Shown: positions 23,282 through 35,645, counted from the stretch's first letter. The stretch is DNA of 64,000 bases from Limonium bicolor (GCA_023374045.1 CM041776.1:319573925-319637924), one strand, 5' to 3'. Notes: a model not told the origin generated them from the sequence alone. Made by a program: numbers and translations.

Positions 23282-24390
23282 CTAATCTAAAGGCAATTCA
23301 TAGAAGATTTCTGTGGTATTTGGAAAGAGATCAGAAATGTCATCTTTCTGAGTTTGGACAGTTCTGTCATGCCAGACTTCCTGCCATTCTTTGTTCTGTA
23401 ATGGAAGGATATGTTCGAAAAAAACAACATCCCTACTAAGTTTGACTTGATTAGTTTCTATATTAAGAACAAGGTAGCCTTTGGAATTCTTGTTGTTTCC
23501 TAAGTAAACACAAGCTGAAGAGCGAGGGTCTAGTTTGCCTCTATTAGGAAGAATGTTGGTGACAAAACAAAGACATCCAAAATTCTTGATGGAACTGTAA
23601 TTAGGAGGAGAGTTATATAGCTTCTCAAAGGGAGTAAGGTGATTGATAGCCTTTGAAGGAGTTCTATTTAAGATGAAGGCTGCATGGTCTAAAGCGAAAC
23701 CCAAAATTCTGGTCTTAAACCAGACTGAAACATGAAGGCTCTAGTTATATTCATTAGATGCCCTTGTTTCTCTCAACCACCCCATTTTGCTGGGGGTGTG
23801 TGAGGGCATATTTTATGATGCATAATTCCTTTTCTCTTTAGAAAAGCAACCTCTTCAAGAGAGCTTCCAAGCTCTTTGGCATTATCAGATCTTAAGATTT
23901 TGACCTTATTTTCAAATTGAGTTTCTATGAGCTGGATAAAGTCCTTTATCAAGTTAAAAGCTTCTGATTTATTTTTGAGAAGTTTCACCCATGTTGCCCT
24001 AGTGAAATCATCAACTATTGTCAAAAAGTAACGATATCCCTCTAAAGTTTGTTTCCTCATAGGCCCCAAAACATCAATATGGAGCATGTGAAAAGGAATA
24101 GTGCTTCTTATTTCAGATTCCAAAACTGAGCCTTTTGCCCTTTGATTTGAAACACACGGTACATGGTAAAATCTGGGACTGCCTAGAAGAGAAAGACTTT
24201 CCAATATCCATTTTCAGGAGTTTTCCAGAGGGTATATGTCCTAACTTGCTATGCCATAGGAAAAAAAATCCTGTCGGGTACATGCACATCACCTTGGGAC
24301 AGACAGATTACAGAAGAAGATAGTTTCAATTCAACCAAGAAATTCTTCAAACCCACAGTATCAAGAAAATAAACACCGCAGCGCTGATAT
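23282..24390 (-). pseudogene. Copia integrase (GAG-pre-integrase, core, C-terminal part)
   Basis: 24390-24205 carries a GAG-pre-integrase-like stretch with shifts. 24204-23773 has HIDVLGPM (first Asp), FLTIVDDFTRATWV and ILRSDNAKEL (second Asp). The PHTPQQNG-type motif and the catalytic Glu lie just after a run of five C (about 23788) that shifts the frame. 23704-23282 continues with DHAAFILNRTPSKAI, TPFEKLY, FGCLCFV and ACVYLGN. It would insert the cDNA into the host chromosome. Confidence 0.85.
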
Positions 24391-24394
24391 CCAA

Positions 24395-24796
24395 TCACAT
24401 TTTCAATTTCGTCTTAGAATCCAGAAAACAATGCCTATCTGAGAATATAACCAGCATGCCAAGTTGTTTTGCAAGTTTCTCAACAGATATTAGGTTAAAC
24501 ATGAAACTGGGCACATAGAGTACATTTTCCAAGTTAAAACCTTTGCATAATTCAACATTTCCACGACTTTGAACTAAACATGTGTTCCCATCAGGAAGGG
24601 TTATATTTCTATTCATGGAAAGATGCACTAAACTATTCATCAGGTCTTTATTACCAGTAACATGTTCAGATGCTCCAGAATCCATGATCCAAACAGAATT
24701 CAATTTTGCAGAGAGAAAATTATTGGCAATTATTATCTCAGGGCAGTGGGATCTAAGAGGGTACCGGAAAACCTCCAAAATTGTTGACTGATTCAT
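24395..24796 (-). pseudogene. Copia aspartic protease
   Basis: WIMDSGASEHVTG, the catalytic D-S-G-A motif of plant Copia proteases, is followed by NITLPDGN and ENVLYVPSFMFNLISVEKL, the family landmarks. The piece is open over its whole length but not joined in frame to gag. Confidence 0.88.
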
Positions 24797-24889
24797 CGTT
24801 GCTGGTGGTGGCCTTTTGTTGTAAGTACTTCACCAGACCTTCGACTTGTTCAGATGTGAAGCCAACAACTGGTGATTGTTTATCTTGAG

Positions 24890-25935
24890 TGGGGCTCTTT
24901 TTGATTTTCTTGTTCAAGAACGGAGCTAGCTATGTGTGTTGGGGTCAATTTGGGATCCTTCTTCGGGAAAACCGACGATCCACCAACACTCCGATCGAGT
25001 GTGCCCAAGTTTTGTGCAGTTTGTGCACTTTGGTGTGGTCTTTTTCCCGAAATTGTTGGCTCCAGAGGCTGTCTTAGCGTTGAATTTCTTCCGCTTGTTT
25101 TCTTTACCATACTGTTGTAGGGTTTCTGTGCTAGAGTGAGTGTGTTATCGGAGACATGTTCATCATTCTCCCCATACCTATTCCCGTTTCATCTTGTGCG
25201 AGAATAGAATATGCTTCTTCAAGGTCGGGAAGGGGATTCATTAGCAAGATAGCGCGTTTGGGTTGTTTAAATTCCTCGTTTAGGCCATCCAAGAACTTCA
25301 TTAATCTGTCTTGTTCCTCGCGAGCCTGAATTTCTTGTGCTGCTCCGCACGAACACTTTAGGGTTTTTCTGGTAGCTCCTAATCGGTTCCAGAGACGCTT
25401 CAATTTGGTATAATACGTAGTAATAGTGTCGCCTTGTTGACAAATATGGCCTATTTTTTTGAATGGCATATATCTCTGGACCATTAACCAGTTCGTAGCG
25501 TTTGCACAAATCCCGCCACATCTGTTGAGCTGTGTCGCAGTAGACGATGCTCTCGCTTATTTGCTTATCTAAGGAGTTCAAGATCCAAGACATTACCATG
25601 TTATTGCTTCTCTCCCACATAGGATACCTCTCCGACGATTTCTCCGGCTCCGTTATTTGTCCATTGACGAAGCCGAACTTATTTTGGCTTTAAGGGCTAT
25701 TGTGGCGGCTTTCTTCCACTGATCAAACTGGATTCCTTTGAATCTTATCCCAAAACTGTGTGTCGTTTGATCTGAGGGATGAAGATATAAAGGGTTTGAG
25801 ATCTTGAAGTAAAGCAAGCGATTTGGGATCTTGACCTTCCGGTTGATTTTCGACACTCGCGCTCTCATTTTCTTCTCCATCTTCTTGATCCTCTGGATTG
25901 TTTTCGTCTGCCATGATTGCGGAAGTGCTACTCAA
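24890..25935 (-). pseudogene. Copia gag
   Basis: Starts at the ATG near 25914 (MADENNPEDQEDGEEN) or 21 bases upstream. The capsid-like region is spread over three frames: 'FDQWKKAATIALKAK', 'MWERSNNMVMSWILNSLDKQI' with 'MWRDLCKRYE', then 'IGHICQQGDTITTYYTKLKRLW' (25131-25484). A zinc knuckle C-T-N-C-T-K-L-G-H-T-R-S-E-C lies at about 24990-25035 in another frame. One frame break coincides with a run of seven T at 25451-25457. This is the UBN2/Retrotran_gag type that packages element RNA. Confidence 0.8.
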
Positions 25936-25942
25936 TTTGGTT

Positions 25943-25954
25943 GCTCTGATACCA
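25943..25954 (-). other. Copia primer-binding site, tRNA-iMet type
   Basis: TGGTATCAGAGC on the minus strand, directly abutting the 5' LTR (25955-26195). Confidence 0.92.
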
Positions 25955-26195
25955 TGTCAAATTGAGCTATGCCGATGAAGAGAACAGAGCGGCGGAGTGA
26001 AGAAGGAATACGAGTGTTATTGAGAGAAGAATGTATTACAGAGATTGACCTAACTCTCTAGAGAAAAGAGAGGTTAGAATCTGTACAGTAAGTGTATATT
26101 GATATCGAGTGAGAGAGGGGCGAGCTTATATACTACAGAACCTATATTATACTATGTAATACAGATGTGTAATATAATACATATATGCTCTAATA
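25955..26195 (-). repeat. Copia 5' LTR
   Basis: 241 bp, same ends as 20951-21191 (TATTAG...TTGACA in element sense). Confidence 0.95.
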
Positions 26196-28800
26196 CTGTT
26201 TGGTATCTTCTCTTAAATATTTCATTCATCTTCTGCTCTATGTTAGGTAAACGTTTGCGCTTCTGTTCATTCTTCTTTATGAATTCGCTTATTGTCTATG
26301 CGCATATACAAATACACAACAACAACTGTTGAGTTTGATTATGCTGCTAAAACCAGTTTATTTGATACCAAGGTATGAAATCGAATCATCCTCTTATATT
26401 TGGCGATTACAACAATAGTGAATTTTAATTTCTTTTGTTGGACCATATGAAACCAATGATTTGGGTTAATTTCTATGACTCTGTTCAGTATGTTCTTGTG
26501 TATGCTCCTCTGCTAAAACACCAAAGTAATTGTTGAGGTTAAAGTTATTGCTCAGATTAGTTCATTTGATACCAAGGTTTATATTCGAATCATCTTATTC
26601 TCTTTCACGATTACAACATTAGAGAATTTTGACTTCTTCTATTGCAACTACGAACATACATGATATGCGCCTCTGTTATTTTCTTCTTGTGTTTGCACAT
26701 CTACAGAGATAAATCACTGGAACGCAGCATCTCGCACACCAGATTGAAGGTGGGCTTTAATATGGCTAGTACTACAAACGTTTATGGTTGGTATCAATTA
26801 CTGATTATGGTTGGTAGTATCCCGGTGCTACTATGGATTGAAATTGTTTTTGGTTTAAAGTGGTGTGATTTAATTTTGTATGTATTACAGTGTTATGGTT
26901 GTTTGACATGTTGTTTGAACATCTTTTCCATATGGTTGGTGCAAATAACTGTTTGTGGGTGTATTTGTACTACATATACATGGTACAAACTAATCTGGTA
27001 CGCTTGGTATTAATAACAATAAAGTTCTGGCATTGCTGCATAATTATGGCTCGTTCTACAAACGTATACGGTAGGTATAGTTTTGTTTATGGGTGGTAGC
27101 ATCCCTGTGCTACTATAGAATGAAATTGTTTTTGGTTAAAATGGTGTGATTTAATTGTGTCTGTATTACATACTTTGGCTGGGCATTAAATATGGTACTA
27201 CCTAATGAATACAATGGTTATCATTCTATAATGTCTGGTACTTACTTTGATCAATGCTGGTATTATCTGATGATTTTGGCTGGTATCACTTTAATCAATG
27301 GTGTGATTTAATTTGTAATGGTTAAAGCTCCATGGTCAAGCTTCTGGTGCGTTGGAATTATGAACTACAACAGCATACCAATGGGTATTAAGCCATCGAA
27401 GTGCATTCAATATACTGGAGATGTACTATTATATTTTGTTATGGAGTGTGTACAACATTAAGTTGTTTTCGTGACTTGATTTGCTCAACTTGTACTTAAT
27501 TAAGGTTTGATTTATTTACTTTGTCATTATCATCATGTCTTTTGGGATTGGGTTTTCTAAATTTTTTGAACGCTAATGACCATATGTTTATAGATTTAGG
27601 AGCAAATTCTGAAAATTTGGAGCAGGATCCTTTTTTTCTTATTTTGTCACAAACTATCGTAAAATTCTTCACCAAAGCTTTTATGTGGATTTTTGCGGTC
27701 ATGAGTTGCTGAAGAGGAACTTTGTTTTTGTTGGTATTCAGTAGCTTGGTAGTTATAACTCATCGACATCAATATAATAAAATACCATTAAACTTTTGAC
27801 GTCACACCTAACCCCTGTTCAAATTATACCAACATTTAAATACTATCATGGACATAGACATACACCACAAAATATGAATAAAACACCATGCACTTGTTCC
27901 ATAAGCACCTATTAATAATCAAAACAAGGCGTTTGTAACAATTCATACATTAAAGACATCCATTTAACAGAGTACACTAGTTCTCGGATGTAATGCCTAG
28001 AACATGTTCAGTATGGGCCAATGTGAGAATATTGCCATCATCATAGCCGTTCACCACAAATTACTAAAATAAACACCTTGCACCTGTTATATAAGTACAT
28101 GTGTGTAATCCAGCCAAGGTGTTGGTAATAATGTTATCTGTACAGAGTACATCGACATCTATACAATAAAATACCTCAACTCTCTTGATGAAACACCAAT
28201 CACTTATTCTATATGTACCAATGTGTAATACCATCATGAACATAGCCATACACCACAACTTCCTAAATTATACACCTTGCACCTGTTCATTATGTACCTG
28301 TTCAGGGTTTAGGGATCTGTCGAGTCAGTGGCAACATTGTAAAGTGACTGGTACATCTTTCCACATGTGAGTGGTACTTTTGTCAGTATCTGGTTGGTAC
28401 ATCTTTTGACATGTGGATGGTACTTCTGTTTGCAATTAACTAGTATTTTTTTTATGAACACATCTGTTACTACTTGGTGCATATGGCTAGTACCGGCAAT
28501 ATTACGCTTCATATGTTTTTGTGTTTGAGAATTGTGTGCTTTTATTAAGTTTTATTATGTTATGTTTAGTAAATCAAACTAATTTGTTTTGTTATTTTGA
28601 AACACCGAACACCTATTCAATATGTACTTATGGGACACCGTCATGAATATAGGGATACACAACAAGTACTAGAATTAATCACCTTGCATCTATTAAATAA
28701 GTACCTATGTTAAAACTAGAGAACATGTTGGTAACCATTCTAATCGTGAAGAAATTGGTATAGTTTTAAAGCATACGAGAAATGATACACCGGCAACAGT
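26196..28800. repeat. Region of degenerate tandem duplications
   Basis: Three sets can be read. About 26344-26440 repeats at 26549-26645 ('tttgataccaaggt', 'cgaatcatc', 'gattacaac'). 26808-26890 repeats at 27090-27172 ('gtgctactat', 'gaaattgtttttgg', 'tggtgtgatttaatt'). Four diverged units lie near 27830, 28020, 28195 and 28600, sharing 'atcatgaacatagccatacaccac'-type pieces and 'caccttgcacctgtt'. Many 'ggtac' words occur in both orientations. No gene is recognised; short open frames (26642-27013, 27496-27712) are not known proteins. It may be subterminal DNA of a large transposon. Confidence 0.5.
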
Positions 28801-30985
28801 GTAAAAGAATACCATGAAGCCATTGATGAAACACCGAGATCGTGATCAAAACGTACCTTAAAACATATTCAGTTTACAACGCATACAAAAATACCAAAAT
28901 TTTCAAAAAAAAAAATCTTCCTAAAACATTTGGCTACGTCACCAATACATTAAGTCAATTTAAAAGAATTAGTGTTTGGCATCGTACTACTGAACCGAAA
29001 AGAACATTAGAATATATTAATTGTCACTATTCTAAATTCTTTCTTTTTTTCTTTGTGATTGTTTGTCTCATCTCAACAACACTCTTGAGTCTCCTTCTCG
29101 ACTTGATGTTGTTATCATGTGTTAGGAGTGTTGGAACAGATGTAACTCCAGATGTTTGTCCTACGACATTTGAAAAATGTTGTTATAGCACAACTTGGTA
29201 CCCAATTGAAAATACCTACACCATGTACTTCTAATACCTTAACCTGTTTTAAATAGCACCGTTAACAAACTTATGATTATTAACAATATAAGTGAATGAG
29301 ATACCAAATGTGCTAGAACAAAATACCAGTGAACTATGAGTAAGAGACCAGTGCAAAATCTACAAAGTACCACATGTAAGAAGTTTAACATTGTCAATTA
29401 AGAACAAAAAAAATGCATCACCAATCATAATATAATACCTCTTACCAAAAGACAAGATACCTACACGTTTTGAATATTATCTTACAGTGTATTCCTGTTC
29501 TCGTCGCTTTTGGATTCAATTATGGAATTGAATATTCTGGTAGAGTGTATCCTCTTCTTGTCGCTTCTGCTAGTGAAAATCATAAAAACTAATTCATGCA
29601 AGCCGTACGAAGCAAAGGTGGACTCGGTAGAAAATCGCATTACTCATTGATGAATTTTACAGGTCTGATCACGTTGATGGGGATGAATTATTTGAGCGTT
29701 GAAGTTAAGCGAAGAGGATTCAATTCTAGACTTTTCGATTTGGTTACAGGGAATATTACATAACTGAATTGTACGAGTCACGTGCTAGTTTACATATACA
29801 TTCTTTACAGTAGTTAGTGCTGTAACTCAGCAACTAACATTCATATAAATACTTAATCGGTACAGAAGTAAAACAGACAAGAATATTCATTGCTCTTCAT
29901 TCTATGTTTCTCTGTGTGCGCTCCTTTCCTCTGCGTGGTTGTCTTCCTCTTCATGACAGCTTGCAAGGTAAGTGTTGAGTTGTTCTGTAGAACATTAGCT
30001 TTACTGGAACGTTACTATCTTGTAACAGATTTGTGAACAGGATTCAATTCTGGAAAATCTTTTCCTCATTCTGCCAGTGCCAACCGTCGTTGTGAAGAAT
30101 TGCATGCTCGAATCAAATCTTGCTAACGATGCCAATGAGTTTCAGACATGCAAAACCAGATTGTTGTAGACGTGCAAATCCAATTTGCTGGAGAATTGCA
30201 GGCGTGCAGATACAGTTAGTTGGTAGCGAAGAATTGCTGGTGTGAAAAATACGTAATTACTTTGTTAATAATCTGCAAAAGGTAAAAGTAGTATATCCCC
30301 CACAAAATCAGGACAACTAACTACTTCCTAAAATAAGTTTTTTCCTAAAAAAATATTAATATAAGCTGGACCCTTCATTGACATGCCCCTTATTGGTTCA
30401 AGGAACCCCATAAGGCCCAGAACCTAATCCACTCCCCCCTGCACTTTTTTGTGTGAATCCATGTCAACGTTTGGTAAAATTCTCGGCAAACTCCCCACGA
30501 AATCCAATAGTATATCTTGGTTGTGAATTCTATAGTTTTTTAAATCAAGTTACTAAGACGACTCTGTTTTTTAATTTGTAGAATGGGCTCAAATTCACAG
30601 CTTTCCCTCGATGTCGCTTTCAAGTTATTAAGGCCGCTGTGCTATTAATTTGTGGAATGGAATCAAATTCACAGCTCTCCTTCAATGTTGCTTTGAACCA
30701 ACATGACATTGTCTGAGAGGAAATATTCATGGCATTATACCATATTTATCACTGCTTACTCCTTGGATTGCTTGATGGTTGTGTAGAAGTTGAGGTGTAT
30801 TGATTGGGAAATGCAGTTACATAAATCAGCTAAGCAGAAACTGAATTTTGGTTTTCTTATTTTTCGGACTTGTGATTTGTTTCACTATTATCCCTGTACT
30901 TCTGAAAATAGGTCAATAATTTTCATAGACAATATGAAGAATCTAATAAGAGATGAGTTAATTTGCAATGTATATTTAGTTTGCC
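28801..30985. other. Unassigned AT-rich DNA
   Basis: No gene recognised. The frame at 28842-29234 ends in a Cys-rich low-complexity stretch and matches nothing I know. Around 29770-29970 the DNA looks promoter-like (CACGTG at 29780, TATAAATA at 29844-29851, a possible splice donor AAGGTAAGTG at about 29966). At 30570-30700 a ~70-bp segment ('aatttgtggaatgg', 'caaattcacagctctcc') is tandemly duplicated. Confidence 0.4.
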
Positions 30986-31170
30986 CAGGGGCGGACCGAG
31001 AGGGGGTTAGGGACTCTAGCCCCACCCGAAAATTTTGAAAATTTATCAAATTACTTTTATAAAGTTTTAAAAAATACAACATAATATAAAGTTTTAAAGA
31101 AAATTGGTGTCAAAAAAATTTTTAGCCCCCTAAACAATTTCTGGGCGTTAAAATTCTGGATCCGCCACTG
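30986..31170. mobile_element. hAT-type MITE, 185 bp
   Basis: Ends CAGGGGCGGACCGAG and CTGGATCCGCCACTG (inverted, imperfect), with a perfect 8-bp TSD AGTTTGCC at 30978-30985 and 31171-31178. Size, termini and 8-bp TSD fit a hAT-derived MITE of a common plant type. Confidence 0.85.
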
Positions 31171-31328
31171 AGTTTGCCAATTGTCTGCACTCTATGCAAG
31201 CGTCTAGATGTCAATGCATAATATTACCGGTGAACCTATAGCAAAAAAGTTGTATCGTTCTTGCTGTTTGTTTTATCAAGATTCCTCGATTTTATTTTGT
31301 ATACTGAGTAATGAAGAACGTTTCACAG

Positions 31329-31495
31329 GCAAGACCATGCTATTGAAGATTTTGGCGGGAAAGCATATGGTTGGGGGAAGGGATGTGGTGACAGTGCTGA
31401 ATCGTTCAGCTTTTCTTGATACACCGCTTTTGTTTGTTGTGGTGACATGTCATATCTGGGAGGTTCCTGGAGTAAAATTGTCAGCTCTACTGTGA
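31329..31495 (+). pseudogene. Fragment of an ABCI19/20/21-type ABC protein gene
   Basis: After a splice-acceptor-like TTTCACAG the frame reads [20 protein letters not shown] and '[10 protein letters not shown]', then shifts (near 31425) into a frame giving 'GGSWSK'. This matches the end of Walker A and the following block of the small soluble plant ABCI proteins (ABCI19/20/21), as I recall them. The usual GKTT is GKTM. Walker B and the signature motif are absent downstream, so only one exon or part of it is present. It is either a captured gene piece carried by a transposon or the relic of a local gene. Confidence 0.6.
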
Positions 31496-31759
31496 CCTTC
31501 TCTTGCCTTTTCGCTAACTACATTGTGTGTGGGATCCAATGAATATGTGACTGTTCATTGGGTCCCACAGGCCACATGTGAGCTTAAAAAACTTCAAATT
31601 TGATATTGGACCAAAATATAACACTTTAGCATCGTCCATGTAAAGTTTCATCAATTTTGGACAACATTTAAGCATGTTTAAAGTTAAATTACTAAAATCA
31701 CAGGGGTATATTGTGAATTACGAAAGAAAACAGGGGTATCTCGTGAATTTACTATTTTG
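31496..31759. other. Short-repeat DNA with a second MULE-like terminal motif
   Basis: Contains an inverted pair 'gtgggatccaatgaa' / 'ttcattgggtcccac' (about 31530-31570) and two 'caggggtat(c/a)t(c/t)gtgaatt' words at 31700-31750, like the termini of the MULEs further right. No gene recognised. Confidence 0.4.
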
Positions 31760-31869
31760 AAAAATAAATATAAATGTTAAGGTATTACATAGAGATGACT
31801 TAAATTATAAAAAAATATAACAATAATATAAAGAATATTAAAAATAACAATTTTGGGCAATTTTTGTTG

Positions 31870-32600
31870 CACCAACAGATCAATTTTGCACCAACAATAT
31901 ATTTGGTGCAAGTTTAATGTTGCTCCAAGGTTTCACCCACATATACGCTACTACAGCTTATTAGGACAACTTTTTAGAGTTCACCATTTAAAAGCTCTAT
32001 GGGTGCAAAGATTACTTGCACCAATTGATCAAACTCAAACAGTGCACTTAAATATTGCACTAAATGATGCTAATCAATTAGTGCATGTTTGGTGGGTTGC
32101 ACCTTTTGATCAATACCAAAGGGTGCGAAGTATTTTGTTGCACCGTTTGAGCAATATCAGATAGTGCAAGTTATTTTACTGCCCCATTTGATCTTATTCT
32201 ACTACAACGCTTACCAGTACACTATTGGTGCAAAGTCTATTTTTTGCACCATTTGATATTTACCTATTGGCGCAAAGTCTTTTCTGCACCGTTTGATAGT
32301 TAACTATTGTTGCGAAGTGTATTTCTTGCACCGTTTGATAGTTAACTATTGGTGCATAGTCTATCTCTTGCACCGTTTGATAGTTAACTATTGGTGTAAA
32401 GTTTATTTCATGCACTGTTTGATGTTTTCAAATAGGGCATTAAGGACATTGCAACACTTGGTGCATTAACATGCTCATGAGCTGCTCAACAAAAAGGGCA
32501 AACCCTACAAATTGCACTATTTGATATCCTTCCATTAGTGTATTTTACTTTTATTACTCTATTTGAAATCACATTGGTGCAAAACGAGTTGCCCTATTTG
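31870..32600. repeat. Left subterminal repeat cluster
   Basis: About a dozen copies of 'ttgcaccgtttgatagttaa' / 'ctattggtgcaaagt'-like words, many as facing pairs. At 32210-32400 they form a regular ~60-bp tandem series. Confidence 0.75.
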
Positions 32601-33997
32601 ATGTTTTAGATTTGAAAAAAAAAGATCATGCATGGTAATTTTCATTTACATTTACGTATCATAAGCAGATGAATAATACAGAATTTTTTTTAATGCCAAT
32701 CTAAAGTAGTCTTTAGATGAATAAATGGATGAGAGGGATATCTTGACAAAATACTGTTTTATATAATGATGGGTATTTGTACAACAATCAAGAAAATAAA
32801 ATAATACTACATGGTGGAGATTAACCTCAAGAGAAAGAGGTCTTTAAATTTTGTTGAGTTCATATAGATGTAGAAACACAGTTTTGGTCACTGACAATAA
32901 TCAAAATGACAACAAGATCACAACTCAGGGGTTTCTTCAATAGGTGGGAGTGTTCTTTGAAGAATTGCTTCAATAGTTGAGACAAATATCTTCTAACAGG
33001 TGGAAGTGTTCTTTGAAGATCACACCTATTGCAATACTTGATGAGCCAATATCCACACCTCTACAGTGATAAAAAGGAGAAGAGTAACTACCAACCATTG
33101 CAGATTGATGCAGATTGCATAATATTGTATTTTGTCATAAGAATGTATGTTGACGCAAATTTCAGCAAGGATCTCAAAGGAAATGAGAGAAGAAGAAGAA
33201 GATGAAGAACTTACCGCTTCATTCTTCTCCTTTTGCACTGATATTATCAGATCGATCATTCACAACACATCACACAAAATAAATCAATCAAGACAACTGC
33301 AGCAGGTATGGTAAAAAAAGAAGAAAAAACGAAGATTTAATTCAAACTGAAACAGATGTTATCGATAGCTAATAAACTCGGCTTCTTACAACAATCAAAC
33401 AGATGTTTCGGTTTGCTTCTGCAAAGAGCAACAGAAGGCTCATGCACAGATACAAAAAAAAAATCTTCATCTTCAAGCCCACTATTAAATGCAAGAGATA
33501 TGCCTCACACTAAAACAGAGCCAAAACAAAATCACATGCAAAATTCTGTTGTATATTCATTATCAGATGCAAAATTCGACAGCTAATGTTTCTGTATTCT
33601 CACCCCAGTATTTCTTGTATCACACATTTAGTGTGGTGATTCTACTGTATATTCATGATCTTTGTTACCTAGTGAATGGTTTCAAACCTGTTACGGTATG
33701 TAATTTTTTCAAACTGATAATAGCCAACTTATATGGATGAACGAGGAAATCTGAAAGCTAATGAACTACTACAATGCACTCCATCTATGTCAGTAAAAGT
33801 TAGTGACAGATGCATGTCTTTAAATTAAGACACAACAAATAATATTTAATTTTAAAGATAAAAAATAGGATCAAACTGAATCAATGACTTGTGTATATAA
33901 TGAACAGGCGATGTATGTTTTCAAATCATCTGAATGAACAGGAAAAATAAATCATCTTCTTTATAATTAAATCAAGATATTAGACTCGTGTTAATGT

Positions 33998-34260
33998 TTA
34001 TGAACGGATATATAATGTATAATATTGACAGAAATCAATATCATTTGTTCTACAACAACCACAAAAGAGAGCAATGAAAGCCACAATATCAGGCTTTATT
34101 TCCCACTCCATAATTGTTTTCAAACTAGCAAATGCACTGTTAAGGTCATTGAATTGGCAAAGCTTGTTAATTAGGACGGTATAGCATACAACATCAGTCT
34201 CTATCTTCTCTTCCTGCATCCTAGTCCATAATTCAGTACCTTAAGCACTATTGTGCAAAA
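33998..34260 (-). pseudogene. Pentatricopeptide-repeat (PPR) gene fragment
   Basis: The minus-strand frame reads QEEKIETDVVCYTVLINKLC, then 'FASLKTIMEWEIKPDIVAF' and 'ALFCGCCRTNDID'. These are about two consecutive 35-residue PPR units with the usual V-YT-LI--LC and KPD-V--- spacing. PPR proteins bind organellar RNA. Only ~85 residues remain, with no start or signal peptide, inside a transposon, so this looks like captured host sequence. Confidence 0.6.
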
Positions 34261-34744
34261 TATAGGACCAATTCAATATTCCACACCAACTAAAGCTTCC
34301 CCACTGTATACCACTACCATTGTTTGATTTACAAGGAAATAGTTCCAGTCATTTCATATAATATGAATAGAAGCTAACTAATTAGGTATCAACTATCAAA
34401 ATTTCAAGATCATTTATCCCGCAAACGGAGCACTACCTACCACAATAGCTCTTTCTCTCTTAAATTGGCAGCTTACCTAACAGTACAATTACTACTTGCT
34501 TTCTTTTTACTGACCACAAGTTTATTTGAATGATTGATCATACGACTTGCATTTTTAGTACCCCTTCTATTGTGGAAACTAGTGATGATCGGATTGTTGC
34601 CGACAAACACTTGAGAGTTTTTGGGCATATGCGAAAGGAAAGAGACTTTCAATGGAGAAAGATTAATAGTAGTCATACATTGTGGTGTGGAATATTTTTA
34701 TCTCTTTTATTTTTATTGGACAATGGTAGTCACTCATTGCGGTA

Positions 34745-34990
34745 GAAGCAGCAGGAGTACATTAAATTGGTCCTACAATTAGTTTTGCACTGTTGTGCAA
34801 AAATTAATGAGAATAAAAGTGATACAAGTGAGATGGATGGATAGACAAGGGCACATAGTAGTGCATTTGGCAGCAGGGCGGTGTGAATTGATCCTATGGT
34901 TAGTTATGCATTGTTATGCAGAATTAATGCAAACACAAGTGATAAACATAAAGAAGAGGATGGAAGTGCAAGCACATGTTTTCTTGGAAC
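34745..34990. repeat. Tandem duplication, ~120 bp
   Basis: 34745-34865 and 34866-34985 are diverged copies ('agcaggagtaca/agcagggcggtg', 'aattggtcctacaattagtt' against 'aattgatcctatggttagtt', 'acaagtga'). Confidence 0.7.
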
Positions 34991-35645
34991 AAATCTAAAC
35001 TGATTTTGGCAGGGTGGATTTCCTAAAACCGTTCCTGTTATTCAGTATTTGTCTCGTACTTATCCACGCATTTCCTTTCTGTGTATAGCATAGAGCGCAT
35101 CAAGATCAAGGTACCAAGCCAATCTCCCTCATCATATTTTGCAGAGAACAATACAACACTACACTTAATTTCTCTATTACATTTTAAAGTATATCCAGGT
35201 ACTCATAAAAAATTCAGATATTCAACCAAGTCACTGCATTTCCAACTATAAGAACTTAAGAACCAACAACACATAAGCAATTTAAATAAATAATAAAAAA
35301 TACTAGTAGAATTTACTTACAGTGGGCTGCTTTGAGCGCCTATAGACTCTATCAAGGGTGTTCGCACTCTACTGCTGATAATTACATTCTGTAAATGTAA
35401 AAAGTGTAAGTACTGATTTATAGTTCCATCCATCATGTCATACCCAATGATGCAAATAAATGAAAAGATGAGGATACAGATTGGGAAGGGTGGCTAGCAT
35501 ATTACTATGAAGAAAAGGATATTCACATATAACCAGAGGAGCTGTTCAACATTCATCTTAGGAGTTGTCTAGTTTCGTATCAGCTATTGCATAACCTCGA
35601 TCATCACTTTGAACCCTAAAATAATAAATAACATCTTGTTAAGTA

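Larger units (their letters stand above)
20951..26195 (-). mobile_element. Ty1/Copia retrotransposon, structurally complete
   Basis: 5,245 bp with two 241-bp LTRs, a perfect 5-bp TSD (CTGTT at 20946-20950 and 26196-26200), a tRNA-iMet primer site and a polypurine tract. Order on the minus strand: gag, protease, integrase, reverse transcriptase, RNase H, the Copia order. In element sense the LTRs run TATTAGAGC to TTTGACA, i.e. TA...CA instead of TG...CA. The LTRs differ only by two small indels and at most a few bases, so the insertion is recent, yet the coding region has several frame breaks. Confidence 0.95.

Noticed and set aside
25943..25954. Possible tRNA remnants at TGGTATCAGAGC motifs (also 295-306, 51582-51593)
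   Set aside because: Only 12 bp match tRNA-iMet and each abuts an LTR; these are primer-binding sites, not tRNA genes.
28842..29234. 130-codon open frame as a small gene
   Set aside because: No recognisable domain, A-rich start with an A run, in a repeat-rich interval; insufficient support.
29770..29970. Promoter with TATAAATA and a splice donor for an unknown gene
   Set aside because: No coding exon follows that I can recognise; it may equally be a piece of a short LTR. Kept only as a remark in the unassigned interval.
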